Positions 1-8,742 of a DNA stretch of 64,000 nt are shown one piece after another. Position 1 is the first letter of the stretch; every line of letters starts with the position of its first letter. The position numbers and the translations under genes were made by a program. Origin of the DNA: Flavobacteriales bacterium (GTDB taxonomy: Bacteria; Bacteroidota; Bacteroidia; Flavobacteriales_F; PHOS-HE28); assembly GCA_016715895.1 (NCBI GenBank), contig JADJXH010000004.1:1116001-1180000 (forward strand). Reading direction: 5' to 3'. The notes under the pieces are model-generated. The model was not told the DNA's origin. It did no database searches and worked only from the letters and a program-made list of their open reading frames with translations.

Positions 1-1
1 C

Positions 2-3000
2 TTCGACTTCGCGCAGACGCGCAACATCGTGGCCTTCACCGACCTGGGCGAGAACGCGGATGCCGCCGCCATCGCCGCGGGCAAGGTGAGCGGCGACCTG
101 CCGCCCGGCCTGTTGATCGACGCTGCGGGGACCACGGCGGACAACGCGGCCAACTCGCTGTACCAGACCGTGGCGAACAACCCGGCCATCCGGGGCTTTG
201 CGAACTCGAGCCAGGCGCTGCAGGCCTTGGGCGTGGTGGCCGCACGGCACTTCGAGAAGCTGGAGAGCGCGCGCCTGCTGCAGCCCAACGAGTACAGCCT
301 CAACGACCGCCTGGGCTTCATCAGCCTCAACCAGAGCCTCAACAACGACGAGGTGCTGGCGGTGGCCTATCAGTTCGTGTACAACGGGCAGACCTACCAG
401 GTGGGCGAGTTCAGCACCGACGGCGCGGTGGGCACCAACGCACTGATGCTGCGACTGCTGAAGGCCACCATCACCAACCCGCGGATCCCGCTGTGGGACC
501 TGATGATGAAGAACGTGTACTCGTTGGGCGCCTTCCAGGTGAACCGCGAGGAGTTCCGGCTGGACCTGATCTACAACAACCCCACCACCGGGGTGGACCT
601 CAACTACGTGCCGCGCGTGCCGATCGACCAGATCCCGCTGCTGCAGGCCCTGGCGCTCGACCGCCTGGACCCGCAGAACGCGCCGAACCCCGATGGATGG
701 TTCGACTTCATCGATGGCGCGGCCACCACGGGCGGCACCATCAACAGCCAGAACGGACGCGTCTATTTCCCGGTCCTGGAGCCCTTCGGCACCACCCTGG
801 ACCAGGCGCTGGACCCCGAACAGCCCCTGGCGATCCGCCAGCAGATCGTGTTCCAGGTGCTGTACGACAGCACCAAGGTCGCCGCGCAGAACCAGCCCGA
901 GCTCAACCGCTTCCGCCTGAAGGGCAGCTACCGCAGCGCCAGCAGCGACGTCATCAGCCTCAACTCGGTGAACATCCCGCAGGGCAGCGTGGTGGTGACC
1001 GCCGGCGGGGTGCGCCTGGTGGAGAACCAGGACTACACGGTGGACTACAACCTGGGCCGGGTGAAGATCATCAACCAGGGCATCCTGGAGAGCGGCACGC
1101 CCATCAACATCAGCCTGGAGAGCAACTCGCTCTTCAGCATCCAGACCAAGACGCTGGCCGGTGCGCGCTTTGATTTCAGGGTGAACAGGGACCTGACCAT
1201 CGGCGGCACGGTGATGAACCTCTACGAGCGTCCGCTGACCCAGAAGGTGAACGTGGGCGACGAGCCGATCAGCAACACCATCGTCGGGCTGGATGCCAAC
1301 TGGCGCACCGAAAGCAACCTGATCACCACCTTGGTGGACAAGCTGCCCTTCTTCGCCACCAAGGAGATCAGCACGGTGAACGCCAGTGCCGAGGCGGCCT
1401 ACCTGATCCCCGGCCACAGCCGGGCCATCGGCAACGCGGGCACCAGCTACATCGACGACTTCGAAGGCAGCGTGAGCACCATCGACCTGCGCCAGCAGAG
1501 CCTCTGGTTCCACGCCGCCACCCCGCAGGGCATCCCGGACCTCTTCCCCGAGGGCGACTTCATCAACGACCTGCGCACCGGATTCCGCCGCGCCAAGCTG
1601 GCCTGGTACGTGATCGACCCGCTCTTCTTCCGCAACAACAACCTGACACCGCCCAACATCACGGGCGACATGCAGTCGGACCACCGCCAGCGCGAGGTGC
1701 TGGAGCTGGAGGTGTTCCCCAACCGCCAGCTGCAGGCGGGCGCCCCGGCCAACATCCCCGTGCTCGACCTGGCCTACTACCCCCGTGAGCGTGGCCCCTA
1801 CAACTTCAACGTGAACGGGCTGGACCAGGACGGCTTCCTGCTGGACCCTGCGGACAGCTGGGCGGGCATCACGCGCCGCATCACCACCACCGATTTCGAG
1901 GCCAGCAACATCGAGACCATCCAGTTCTGGATGATGGACCCCTTCAGCGAGGGCACCGGTGCGGGCAGCAACGAGGACAGCCAGAACAGCACGGGCGGCG
2001 ACCTGTACATCGACCTGGGCAACATCAGCGAGGACGTGCTGCGCGACAGCCGCAAGAGCTTCGAGAACGGCCTGCCGCCCGACGGCACCGACCTGAGCTA
2101 CACCACGGGCGAGACCAACTGGGGCGTGGTGGCCACCACCCAGAGCGTGGTGAACGCCTTCGCCATCACCGAGGACAACAGCAACCGCTACCAGGACGTG
2201 GGCCTCGACGGGTTGAGCGACCAGCAGACCGACGTGGAGGGACGCACGGAGCAGAGCTTCTACCAGACGGACTACCTGCAGCCGGTGGCCAGTGTGGTGA
2301 CGAACCCGAACGCGCTGGCCCGCATCAACGCCGACCCTTCGGCGGACAACTACCGCTTCTTCCGCGGCGACGACTACGACGGCAACCCGCTGGCCGACAT
2401 GCTCTTCCGCTACAAGGAGTTCAACGGTCCGGAGGGCAACAGCATCACCGACGTGGACAGCCCGGAGGACTACCCCACCCAGCAGACCACCCTGCCCACC
2501 ACCGAGGACATCAATCAGGACCAGAACCTCGCGGAGAACGAGAGCTACTTCCAGTACCGCGTGAACCTGCGGCCCAACGAGCTGCAGGTGGGCAGCGGCT
2601 ACGTCACGGACCGGGTGCTCGGCACGCACCCCATCAGCGGCAAGCAGGTGTACTGGTACCAGTTCAAGGTGCCCATCCGCCAGCCGGACCGCGTGGTGAA
2701 CGGGATCCAGGACTTCCGCAGCATCCGCTTCATGCGCATGGTGATGCACGGCTGGCCGCAGGAGGCGGTGCTGCGCTTCGCCCGGCTGGAGTTCATCCGC
2801 GGGGAATGGCGCAAGTACTTCTTCTCGCTGGAGACACCCGGGGAGGGCATCGGCACGGACCCCGATCCCACCACCTTCGAGGTGGCCGCGGTGAACGTGG
2901 AGGAGAACGGCAACCGGGTGCCCATCAACTACGTGGTGCCGCCGGGCATCCTGCAGGAGGTGGACGTGGCCAGCGCCAACCTGCGCAACCTGAACGAGCA

Positions 3001-6000
3001 GAGCCTGCAGCTGCGCACCTGCAACCTGCGCGACGGGGACGCCCGGGCCGCCTTCCGCAACGTGCAGTTCGACATCCGCAGCTACAAGAAGATGCGCATG
3101 TTCATCCACGCCGAGAGCTCGGACCCCGGCAACCCCGTGGAGTACGGCGACGTGAGCGTGTTCGTGCGCCTGGGCAACGACTTCGACCAGAACTACTACG
3201 AGTACGAGGTGCCGGTGGTGCCCTCGGCCTTCGGCAACAACGATCCGGCCAGCGTGTGGCCCGAGGCCAACAACATGGTGATCGAGTTCGCCAAGCTGAA
3301 CGATGTGAAGATCGAGCGCAACCGCGAGGGCTTCGCCACCAACCAGCGCTACATCCAGTTCGAGGGCGACCGCCGCATCGTGGTGAAGGGCAACCCCAAC
3401 CTGAGCCAGATGCGCACGGTGATGATCGGCATCCGCAACCCCAAGAAGGATGGCGTGGAGGCCAACCCCTGGGGGGTGGACGACGGGCTCAGCAAGTGCG
3501 TGGAGGTGTGGGTGAACGAACTGCGCCTCACCGACTTCGACCAGCGCGGCGGCTGGGCGGCCATCGGCCGGGTGAACACCACCCTGGCCGACCTGGGCAC
3601 CCTGAGCGTGGCCGGCAACTACAGCACCCCGTTCTGGGGCAGCATCGACAAGCGCGTGAGCGAGCGCCAGCGGGAGACCAAGTACGGCGTGGACCTCGCG
3701 GCCAACCTGGAGATGGGCAAGTTCCTGCCCGAGGAGAGCGGGGTGAAGGTGCCCGTGTTCGTGGGCTACAGCGAGCAGGTGAGCAATCCGCAGTTCGACC
3801 CCCTGAACCCCGACATCGAATGGGATGATGCCACGCGCAACCTAACCCCCGACGAGCGAAGGGAACGGCTCAAGCAGGTGCGCACCTACACGCGACGGCG
3901 CAGCATCAACCTCACCAACGTGCGGAAGGACCGCACCGCGGGCAAGAAGGAGCATTTCTGGGACGTGGAGAACCTCTCGCTCACCTACAGTTATGCCGAC
4001 CAGGAGTTCCACGACGTGAACACCGAGTTCGACAACACGGTGACGCACCGCGGGGCCATCGCCTACGTCCACAACCCCAAGCCGAGGGAGGTGAAGCCGC
4101 TGGCCAACGTGAGCCTCATCAACAAGAGCAAATGGCTGAAGCTGTTCAAGGAGTTCAACTTCAACCTGGGATTCAAGCAGCTGAGCCTGCGCAGCTCCAT
4201 CGACAGGGGGTACAACGAACGGCTCATCCGGGCCAACCCCGACATCGCCTCGCTGCCCCCCCGGCCCACCTACAACAAGAACTTCAACTGGAACAGCCAG
4301 TACGGCTTCCGCTACGAGATCACCCGCAGCCTGAAGGTCGACTTCACCGCCAACAACAACGCCATCCTCGGCGAGCCGCCCGGCCGCGTGGACCCCAAGG
4401 TGAAGGGCGAGTACGAGGTGTGGAAGGACAGCGTGCTCACCAGCCTCAGCCAGTGGGGCGAGACCACCGGCTACGACCACACGGTGAACGTCACCTACAC
4501 GCTGCCCTTCGACAAGCTGCCCCTGACGGACTGGATCACCTCCAACGCGGCCTATGCCGCCGGATACCAGTGGGACCGGGCGCCCTTCACACAGGACACC
4601 CTGGGCGCGGTGATCCAGAACTCGCAGAACATCAGCATCAACGGACAGTTCAACTTCGTGAGCCTCTACAACAAGTCGAAATACCTCAAGAAGGTGAACG
4701 ACAAGGGCCGCACGAGCAACCGCAGCCAGGCCAACAGGTCCAAGGCCGGTGAGAAGCCCAAGGAGGATGACAAGGACAAGGAGAAGGACAAAGGGAAGGA
4801 CAAGGACAAGAAAGAGGGCGGGTTCAAGCCGCTCGACGCGTTCGCCCGCGTGCTGATGAGCATCCGCAACGGCAACATCACCTACAGCCAGAACTCGGGC
4901 ATGCTGCTGCCGGGATACGCGCGCAAGACCAACGTGATCGGCATGGACGGCTTCGCCGCCCCGGGCATCGGCTTCATCCTGGGCCAGCAGAACCACGACG
5001 TGAGCGATGCGGTGGTGCGCGACTACGCGTCGTACGCCGCCGGGCAGGACTGGCTGGTGCGGACGCCCTCCATCTTTACGCCGCACACTCAGACACGCAC
5101 CGAGAACATCAACGCGCGCCTGTCGCTGGAGCCCTTCAAGAGCATGCGCATCGAGCTCAGCGCCAACCGGGTGTACAGCGAGAACCGCAGCAGCTTCTTC
5201 CGCTGGAACGACTCGCTGGGCACCTACGTGAACGACAGCCCGCGGGAGTTCGGCAACTTCAGCGTCAGCACCATCACCTGGGGTACGGCCTTCAGCGTGG
5301 ACGATGACAACTTCGTGAACCCCATCTTCCAGCAGATGCTGGATAACCGGGCCATCATCAGCGAACGGCTCGGCCAGGAGCGGGAGGGCAGCATCTTCGT
5401 GCCGGACAGCGGCTACTACTCGGGATATGGCCCCACCAACCAGGACGTGGTGATCCCGGCCTTCCTGGCCGCCTACACCGGCCGTGGCGCCGACAAGGTG
5501 ACCACCAACCCCTTCAGGCTGATCCCGCTGCCCAACTGGGATGTGACCTATGACGGGCTCTCCCGCATGGCGCCGTTCAGCAAGTGGTTCCGCACCTTCA
5601 CGGTGAAGCACAGCTACCGCAGCACCTTCAACATCGGCAACTACCAGACGAACCTGCTCTTCGTGGAGGGCGCCGGCGAACTGGACGCGGCGTTCAACTA
5701 CATCCCCGAGCGGCAGATCAGCGTGGTCACCATCACCGAGGTGATGCGTCCGCTGCTGGGGGCGGACGTGACCCTGCAGAACAGCCTGCTGGCCAAGTTC
5801 GAGTACAACCGGGACCGGAACCTGAGCCTGAGCATCAGCAACTACCAGGTGACCGAGGTGCGCGGCAAGGAGTACGTGTTCGGCACCGGCTACCGGTTCA
5901 AGAACGTGAAGTTCCCCATCACCATCGGCGGCAACCGGCCCAAGAGCGACCTCAACCTGCGGGTGGACGTGAGCATCCGGCAGAACAACACCGTGATCCG

Positions 6001-6202
6001 CAAGATGCAGGAAGGGCAGAACCAGGTGACCGCCGGGCAGAACATCACCTCCATCAAGGCCTCCGCCGATTACGTGATCAGCCAGCGGCTGAACGTGCGC
6101 CTGTTCTACGAGCGCGTGGTGAACAAGCCGGTGATCTCCACCTCCTTCCCCAGCTCCAACAGCAACTTCGGCCTCAGCCTGCGCTTCACCCTCACCCAAT
6201 AG
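2..6202 (+). CDS. sprA: SprA-type T9SS outer-membrane translocon, 5' end missing
   Basis: This is the outer-membrane translocon of the type IX secretion system (SprA/Sov family), which lets folded cargo with C-terminal sorting domains cross the outer membrane. The reading frame is open to the window edge, so the GTG at 29 is internal; about 2,066 residues are visible and the family is usually 2,300-2,500. The visible part is beta-strand rich, with many aromatic and Asn residues, and ends in an aromatic-containing strand (GLSLRFTLTQ) typical of a barrel C-terminus. A Lys/Asp/Glu-rich low-complexity stretch encoded at about 4738-4823 interrupts the barrel and is probably a disordered loop. gcvH follows after 72 bp. 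Family assignment is confident; boundaries of the plug and barrel were not resolved. Confidence 0.93.
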   Translation, partial: FDFAQTRNIVAFTDLGENADAAAIAAGKVSGDLPPGLLIDAAGTTADNAANSLYQTVANNPAIRGFANSSQALQALGVVAARHFEKLESARLLQPNEYSLNDRLGFISLNQSLNNDEVLAVAYQFVYNGQTYQVGEFSTDGAVGTNALMLRLLKATITNPRIPLWDLMMKNVYSLGAFQVNREEFRLDLIYNNPTTGVDLNYVPRVPIDQIPLLQALALDRLDPQNAPNPDGWFDFIDGAATTGGTINSQNGRVYFPVLEPFGTTLDQALDPEQPLAIRQQIVFQVLYDSTKVAAQNQPELNRFRLKGSYRSASSDVISLNSVNIPQGSVVVTAGGVRLVENQDYTVDYNLGRVKIINQGILESGTPINISLESNSLFSIQTKTLAGARFDFRVNRDLTIGGTVMNLYERPLTQKVNVGDEPISNTIVGLDANWRTESNLITTLVDKLPFFATKEISTVNASAEAAYLIPGHSRAIGNAGTSYIDDFEGSVSTIDLRQQSLWFHAATPQGIPDLFPEGDFINDLRTGFRRAKLAWYVIDPLFFRNNNLTPPNITGDMQSDHRQREVLELEVFPNRQLQAGAPANIPVLDLAYYPRERGPYNFNVNGLDQDGFLLDPADSWAGITRRITTTDFEASNIETIQFWMMDPFSEGTGAGSNEDSQNSTGGDLYIDLGNISEDVLRDSRKSFENGLPPDGTDLSYTTGETNWGVVATTQSVVNAFAITEDNSNRYQDVGLDGLSDQQTDVEGRTEQSFYQTDYLQPVASVVTNPNALARINADPSADNYRFFRGDDYDGNPLADMLFRYKEFNGPEGNSITDVDSPEDYPTQQTTLPTTEDINQDQNLAENESYFQYRVNLRPNELQVGSGYVTDRVLGTHPISGKQVYWYQFKVPIRQPDRVVNGIQDFRSIRFMRMVMHGWPQEAVLRFARLEFIRGEWRKYFFSLETPGEGIGTDPDPTTFEVAAVNVEENGNRVPINYVVPPGILQEVDVASANLRNLNEQSLQLRTCNLRDGDARAAFRNVQFDIRSYKKMRMFIHAESSDPGNPVEYGDVSVFVRLGNDFDQNYYEYEVPVVPSAFGNNDPASVWPEANNMVIEFAKLNDVKIERNREGFATNQRYIQFEGDRRIVVKGNPNLSQMRTVMIGIRNPKKDGVEANPWGVDDGLSKCVEVWVNELRLTDFDQRGGWAAIGRVNTTLADLGTLSVAGNYSTPFWGSIDKRVSERQRETKYGVDLAANLEMGKFLPEESGVKVPVFVGYSEQVSNPQFDPLNPDIEWDDATRNLTPDERRERLKQVRTYTRRRSINLTNVRKDRTAGKKEHFWDVENLSLTYSYADQEFHDVNTEFDNTVTHRGAIAYVHNPKPREVKPLANVSLINKSKWLKLFKEFNFNLGFKQLSLRSSIDRGYNERLIRANPDIASLPPRPTYNKNFNWNSQYGFRYEITRSLKVDFTANNNAILGEPPGRVDPKVKGEYEVWKDSVLTSLSQWGETTGYDHTVNVTYTLPFDKLPLTDWITSNAAYAAGYQWDRAPFTQDTLGAVIQNSQNISINGQFNFVSLYNKSKYLKKVNDKGRTSNRSQANRSKAGEKPKEDDKDKEKDKGKDKDKKEGGFKPLDAFARVLMSIRNGNITYSQNSGMLLPGYARKTNVIGMDGFAAPGIGFILGQQNHDVSDAVVRDYASYAAGQDWLVRTPSIFTPHTQTRTENINARLSLEPFKSMRIELSANRVYSENRSSFFRWNDSLGTYVNDSPREFGNFSVSTITWGTAFSVDDDNFVNPIFQQMLDNRAIISERLGQEREGSIFVPDSGYYSGYGPTNQDVVIPAFLAAYTGRGADKVTTNPFRLIPLPNWDVTYDGLSRMAPFSKWFRTFTVKHSYRSTFNIGNYQTNLLFVEGAGELDAAFNYIPERQISVVTITEVMRPLLGADVTLQNSLLAKFEYNRDRNLSLSISNYQVTEVRGKEYVFGTGYRFKNVKFPITIGGNRPKSDLNLRVDVSIRQNNTVIRKMQEGQNQVTAGQNITSIKASADYVISQRLNVRLFYERVVNKPVISTSFPSSNSNFGLSLRFTLTQ

Positions 6203-6240
6203 GGCTGACGGAGGTCTGATGTCCGACACGGGATCCCGCC

Positions 6241-6248
6241 TATTTTCG
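6241..6248 (+). promoter_or_regulatory. Putative -7 box before gcvH
   Basis: TATTTTCG matches the Bacteroidota -7 consensus TAnnTTTG at all but one position and lies 27 bp before the gcvH start. No convincing -33 TTG was seen, so this is a weak call. Confidence 0.4.
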
Positions 6249-6274
6249 CCGCGCAACGCAGAACACCGCACCCG

Positions 6275-6655
6275 ATGAACTTCCCCGCAGACCTGAAGTA
6301 CACCAAGGACCACGAGTGGATCCGCCTGGAGGGCGGGGAGGCCGTGGTGGGCATCACCGAATTCGCCCAGGGCGAGCTCGGCGACATCGTCTTCGTGGAC
6401 ATCGGCACCGAGGGCCAGGAGGTGGACGAGCACGCGGTGTTCGGCACCGTGGAGGCGGTGAAGACGGTGAGCGACCTGTTCATGCCGGTGAAGGGCACGG
6501 TGATGGCCGTGAATCCCGGCCTGGCGGACGACCCGGCCAGCGTGAACAAGGACCCCTACGGCTCGGGCTGGATGGTGCGGATCAAGCCGGCGAACGTGGC
6601 CGATGTGGCCGCGCTGATGAGCGCTGACGAGTACCGCGCCCTGGTGGGCCACTGA
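6275..6655 (+). CDS. gcvH: Glycine cleavage system H protein
   Basis: The lipoyl carrier of the glycine cleavage complex; it shuttles the aminomethyl group between the P, T and L proteins in the cytoplasm. The 126-residue length is normal for the family. The N-terminal KYTKDHEW motif and the lipoylation motif GTVEAVKTVSD are present, with the modified Lys at residue 63. The ATG is preceded by a promoter-like TATTTTCG box. It sits between sprA and a VanZ-like gene, which starts 4 bp after its stop, so the two are probably co-transcribed. No other glycine cleavage genes are in the window. Confidence 0.97.
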   Translation: MNFPADLKYTKDHEWIRLEGGEAVVGITEFAQGELGDIVFVDIGTEGQEVDEHAVFGTVEAVKTVSDLFMPVKGTVMAVNPGLADDPASVNKDPYGSGWMVRIKPANVADVAALMSADEYRALVGH

Positions 6656-6659
6656 GCCC

Positions 6660-7049
6660 ATGCTGCGCCACCTGCGCTGGGCCCTCCTGTGGGCCCTGGC
6701 CATCCTGGTGCTCTGCCTGATCCCCGGCCGCAGCCTGCCCCAATGGGGCTGGTTCGACCTGCTGGACCTGGACAAGCTGGTGCACGCCCTGCTCTTCTTC
6801 GGGCAGACCGTGCTGCTGGCCGCGGCCTTCCTGGGCCATGGCCGCCCGGCGGCCTACCTGATGTGGGCGGTGGGGCTCAGCGTGGCCTATGGGCTGGGTA
6901 CCGAGGTGCTGCAGGGACTGCAGGCCCTGGGCCGCCGCACCGACCCCATGGACATGCTGGCGAACAGCATCGGCGCGCTCGGTGGCGCCTGGTTCACGGC
7001 GCTGCGCCGGCGCAAGGGGCGGGCGATCGTGCCGGCCTTCCTGCGCTGA
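6660..7049 (+). CDS. VanZ-like membrane protein
   Basis: A 129-residue integral membrane protein of the VanZ-like family, with about four hydrophobic segments and the family pattern near the middle (DKLVHALLFFGQT) followed by a GLGTEVLQ helix and a TDPMDMLANSIGALGG helix. The biochemical role of VanZ-like proteins outside glycopeptide resistance is not known, so no resistance function is implied. It starts 4 bp after gcvH. Its stop codon abuts the stop codon of the convergent cysN gene (TGATCA at 7047-7052), leaving no room for a separate terminator. Confidence 0.85.
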   Translation: MLRHLRWALLWALAILVLCLIPGRSLPQWGWFDLLDLDKLVHALLFFGQTVLLAAAFLGHGRPAAYLMWAVGLSVAYGLGTEVLQGLQALGRRTDPMDMLANSIGALGGAWFTALRRRKGRAIVPAFLR

Positions 7050-8306
7050 TCACACGATCATCCCCGCGGCCACGGTCTCGTGCGTGCTCTCGTCGATGAG
7101 GATGATGCTGCCGGTGTACCGGTTGCGGCCGTAGGTGTCGAGGTGGAGCGGCACAGTGGTGCGCAGCTGCACGCGGCCGATGTCGTTCATGCGGATGGTG
7201 CGGTCCTCCGCCTTGTGCAGCGTGCTGATGTCCATCTTGTACTTCACCTCCTTCACCATGCACCGCGCATCGCGGGTGGTGTGCTTGATGGCGTACTTGC
7301 CGCCGGGCTGCAGGGGCCGCTCGTTGAACCAGCAGAGCATCACGTCCACATCCTGGCTGGTCTCGGGCACGTTGTTCGGGCTCACCAGCATGTCGCCGCG
7401 GCTGATGTCGATCTCGTCGTTCAGCGTGATCACCGCACTTTGCGGGGCGAAGCATTCCTCCACCTCACGGTCGCCGATGTGGATGCTCTTGATGGCGCTC
7501 TGGAAACCGCTCGGCAGCACCTGGATGGGGTCGCCCTTGCGGAAGACACCTCCGGCCACGCGCCCGGCGAAGCCGCGGAAGTCGTGCCATTCATCGGTCA
7601 TGGGGCGCACCACGTACTGCACCGGGAAGCGGCGGTCGATGTGGTTGAGGTCGCCCGCGATGTGGATGTTCTCCAACAGGTACATGAGCGTGGGGCCCTG
7701 GTACCACGGCATGTTGGCGCTGCGCTCCACCACGTTGTCGCCCTTCAGCGCGCTGATGGGGATGTAGCGGATGTCGCGCACCTCCAGCTTGCTGCTGAAA
7801 TCCTCCAGCTCCCTCTGGATGCGGGTGAAGGTGGCCTCGTCGTAGTCCACGAGGTCCATCTTGTTGATGCAGAAAACCACGTGCGGGATGCCGAGCAGCG
7901 AGGCGATGAAGCTGTGGCGACACGTCTGCTCCAGGATGCCCTTGCGCGCGTCCACCAGGATGATCGCCAGGTTGGCCGTGCTGGCGCCCGTGACCATGTT
8001 GCGTGTGTACTGGATGTGCCCCGGCGTATCGGCGATGATGAACTTGCGCTTGGGCGTCGCGAAGTAGCGGTAGGCCACATCGATGGTGATCCCTTGTTCG
8101 CGCTCCGCGCGAAGACCATCGGTCAATAGCGACAGGTCGACCTCTCCGGATCCGCGTTTTGCGCTTGCGCGCTCCACCGCCTCCATCTGGTCCTCGAAGA
8201 TCTGCTTGGTGTCATACAGCAACCGGCCGATCAAGGTGCTCTTGCCGTCGTCCACGCTGCCCGCCGTGGTGAAGCGGAGCAGGTCCATGTCCAGGTAACC
8301 GCTCAT
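7050..8306 (-). CDS. cysN: Sulfate adenylyltransferase subunit 1 (GTPase subunit)
   Basis: The GTP-hydrolysing subunit of ATP sulfurylase; with CysD it converts sulfate and ATP to adenylyl sulfate. The 418 residues carry an EF-Tu-like G domain with P-loop GSVDDGKST (16-24), DTPGH (93-97) and NKMD (148-151), followed by beta-barrel domains. The length fits a stand-alone CysN rather than a CysN-CysC fusion; cysC is a separate gene upstream. In a normal operon cysN would follow cysD closely, but here a 430-bp repeat-flanked S23 gene lies between them. The last heptad of that repeat ends 4 bp before the cysN start codon, so the element replaces the usual intergenic and leader sequence. Confidence 0.96.
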   Translation of the reverse strand: MSGYLDMDLLRFTTAGSVDDGKSTLIGRLLYDTKQIFEDQMEAVERASAKRGSGEVDLSLLTDGLRAEREQGITIDVAYRYFATPKRKFIIADTPGHIQYTRNMVTGASTANLAIILVDARKGILEQTCRHSFIASLLGIPHVVFCINKMDLVDYDEATFTRIQRELEDFSSKLEVRDIRYIPISALKGDNVVERSANMPWYQGPTLMYLLENIHIAGDLNHIDRRFPVQYVVRPMTDEWHDFRGFAGRVAGGVFRKGDPIQVLPSGFQSAIKSIHIGDREVEECFAPQSAVITLNDEIDISRGDMLVSPNNVPETSQDVDVMLCWFNERPLQPGGKYAIKHTTRDARCMVKEVKYKMDISTLHKAEDRTIRMNDIGRVQLRTTVPLHLDTYGRNRYTGSIILIDESTHETVAAGMIV

Positions 8307-8310
8307 GGCA

Positions 8311-8742
8311 GGAAAGATGAAAGTTGAAAGCTGAAAGCTGAAACCGACAAAGCGTTCATCGCGTGACCAGTGAGGTGAAGATGGAGACCAGCTCGTTCGA
8401 CTCCTTCAGGAGCGCCTCGGTGGAGGAGAGCGGCATGGTACCGGACTCGGTGAGCATTTCAAGCCAGAAGCCCGATTCATCCGCTTCTTCGATCACGACC
8501 CCCAGCTTGGCGATGTATTCACGCTTGCTTCTGCCGCGGAAAGCAGCCCGCGTATTCGCGCCCACGGAGGTGCCTGCCCTCAAAAGTTGCCTGCCCATCA
8601 CTTGCGCTTCGGTCGTCTTCGGCAAGAGCTTGAACAAGGTCACCACCGCCAGTGCGAATTGCTTGGTCCGATGCTTCAGGTCCTTGTGCGGTGCGGGATT
8701 CATTTCCTCTTTCCTCTTTCCTCTTTCAGCTTTCAGCTTTCA
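8311..8742 (-). mobile_element. S23 gene enclosed by inverted heptad arrays, inserted between cysD and cysN
   Basis: The unit consists of an array of six heptamers (8701-8742), the S23 gene, and an inverted array of about 4.5 heptamers (8311-8343). Read on the minus strand, the first array is TGAAAGC twice, TGAAAGA, GGAAAGA twice and GGAAATG. Its first TGA is the cysD stop codon and its last ATG is the S23 start codon. The second array is TTTCAGC twice, TTTCAAC, TTTCATC and TTTCC. A perfect 19-bp inverted repeat pairs 8325-8343 with 8724-8742, so the transcript could fold into a long stem with the S23 gene in the loop. No transposase is present. Mobility is inferred from the interruption of the cysDN operon and from a similar unit at 56774-57359. 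Confidence 0.6.
8356..8703 (-). CDS. Four-helix-bundle protein, S23/23S rRNA intervening-sequence family
   Basis: A 115-residue, all-helical protein of the S23 family, first known from ORFs in 23S rRNA intervening sequences and related in fold to the accessory protein Avd of diversity-generating retroelements. The family core is visible: LLRAGTSVGANTRAA, then RGRSKREYIAKLGVVIEEADE. Its molecular function is unknown. The ATG is the last three bases of a heptad array, whose GAGGAAA words place an SD-like purine tract directly before the start. It lies in an inverted-repeat unit between cysD and cysN and is read in the same direction, so it probably shares their transcript. A second family member lies at 56931. 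Confidence 0.88.
   Translation of the reverse strand: MNPAPHKDLKHRTKQFALAVVTLFKLLPKTTEAQVMGRQLLRAGTSVGANTRAAFRGRSKREYIAKLGVVIEEADESGFWLEMLTESGTMPLSSTEALLKESNELVSIFTSLVTR

Noticed and set aside
29..31. GTG at 29 as the start of the SprA gene
   Set aside because: The frame is open through position 2 and the protein would lack the N-terminal quarter of the family, so the gene starts before the window.
3842..6775. A 977-residue open frame on the minus strand opposite sprA and gcvH
   Set aside because: It is rich in His, Val, Gly and Ala with no domain, spans two real genes and is a typical high-GC shadow of their codon bias.
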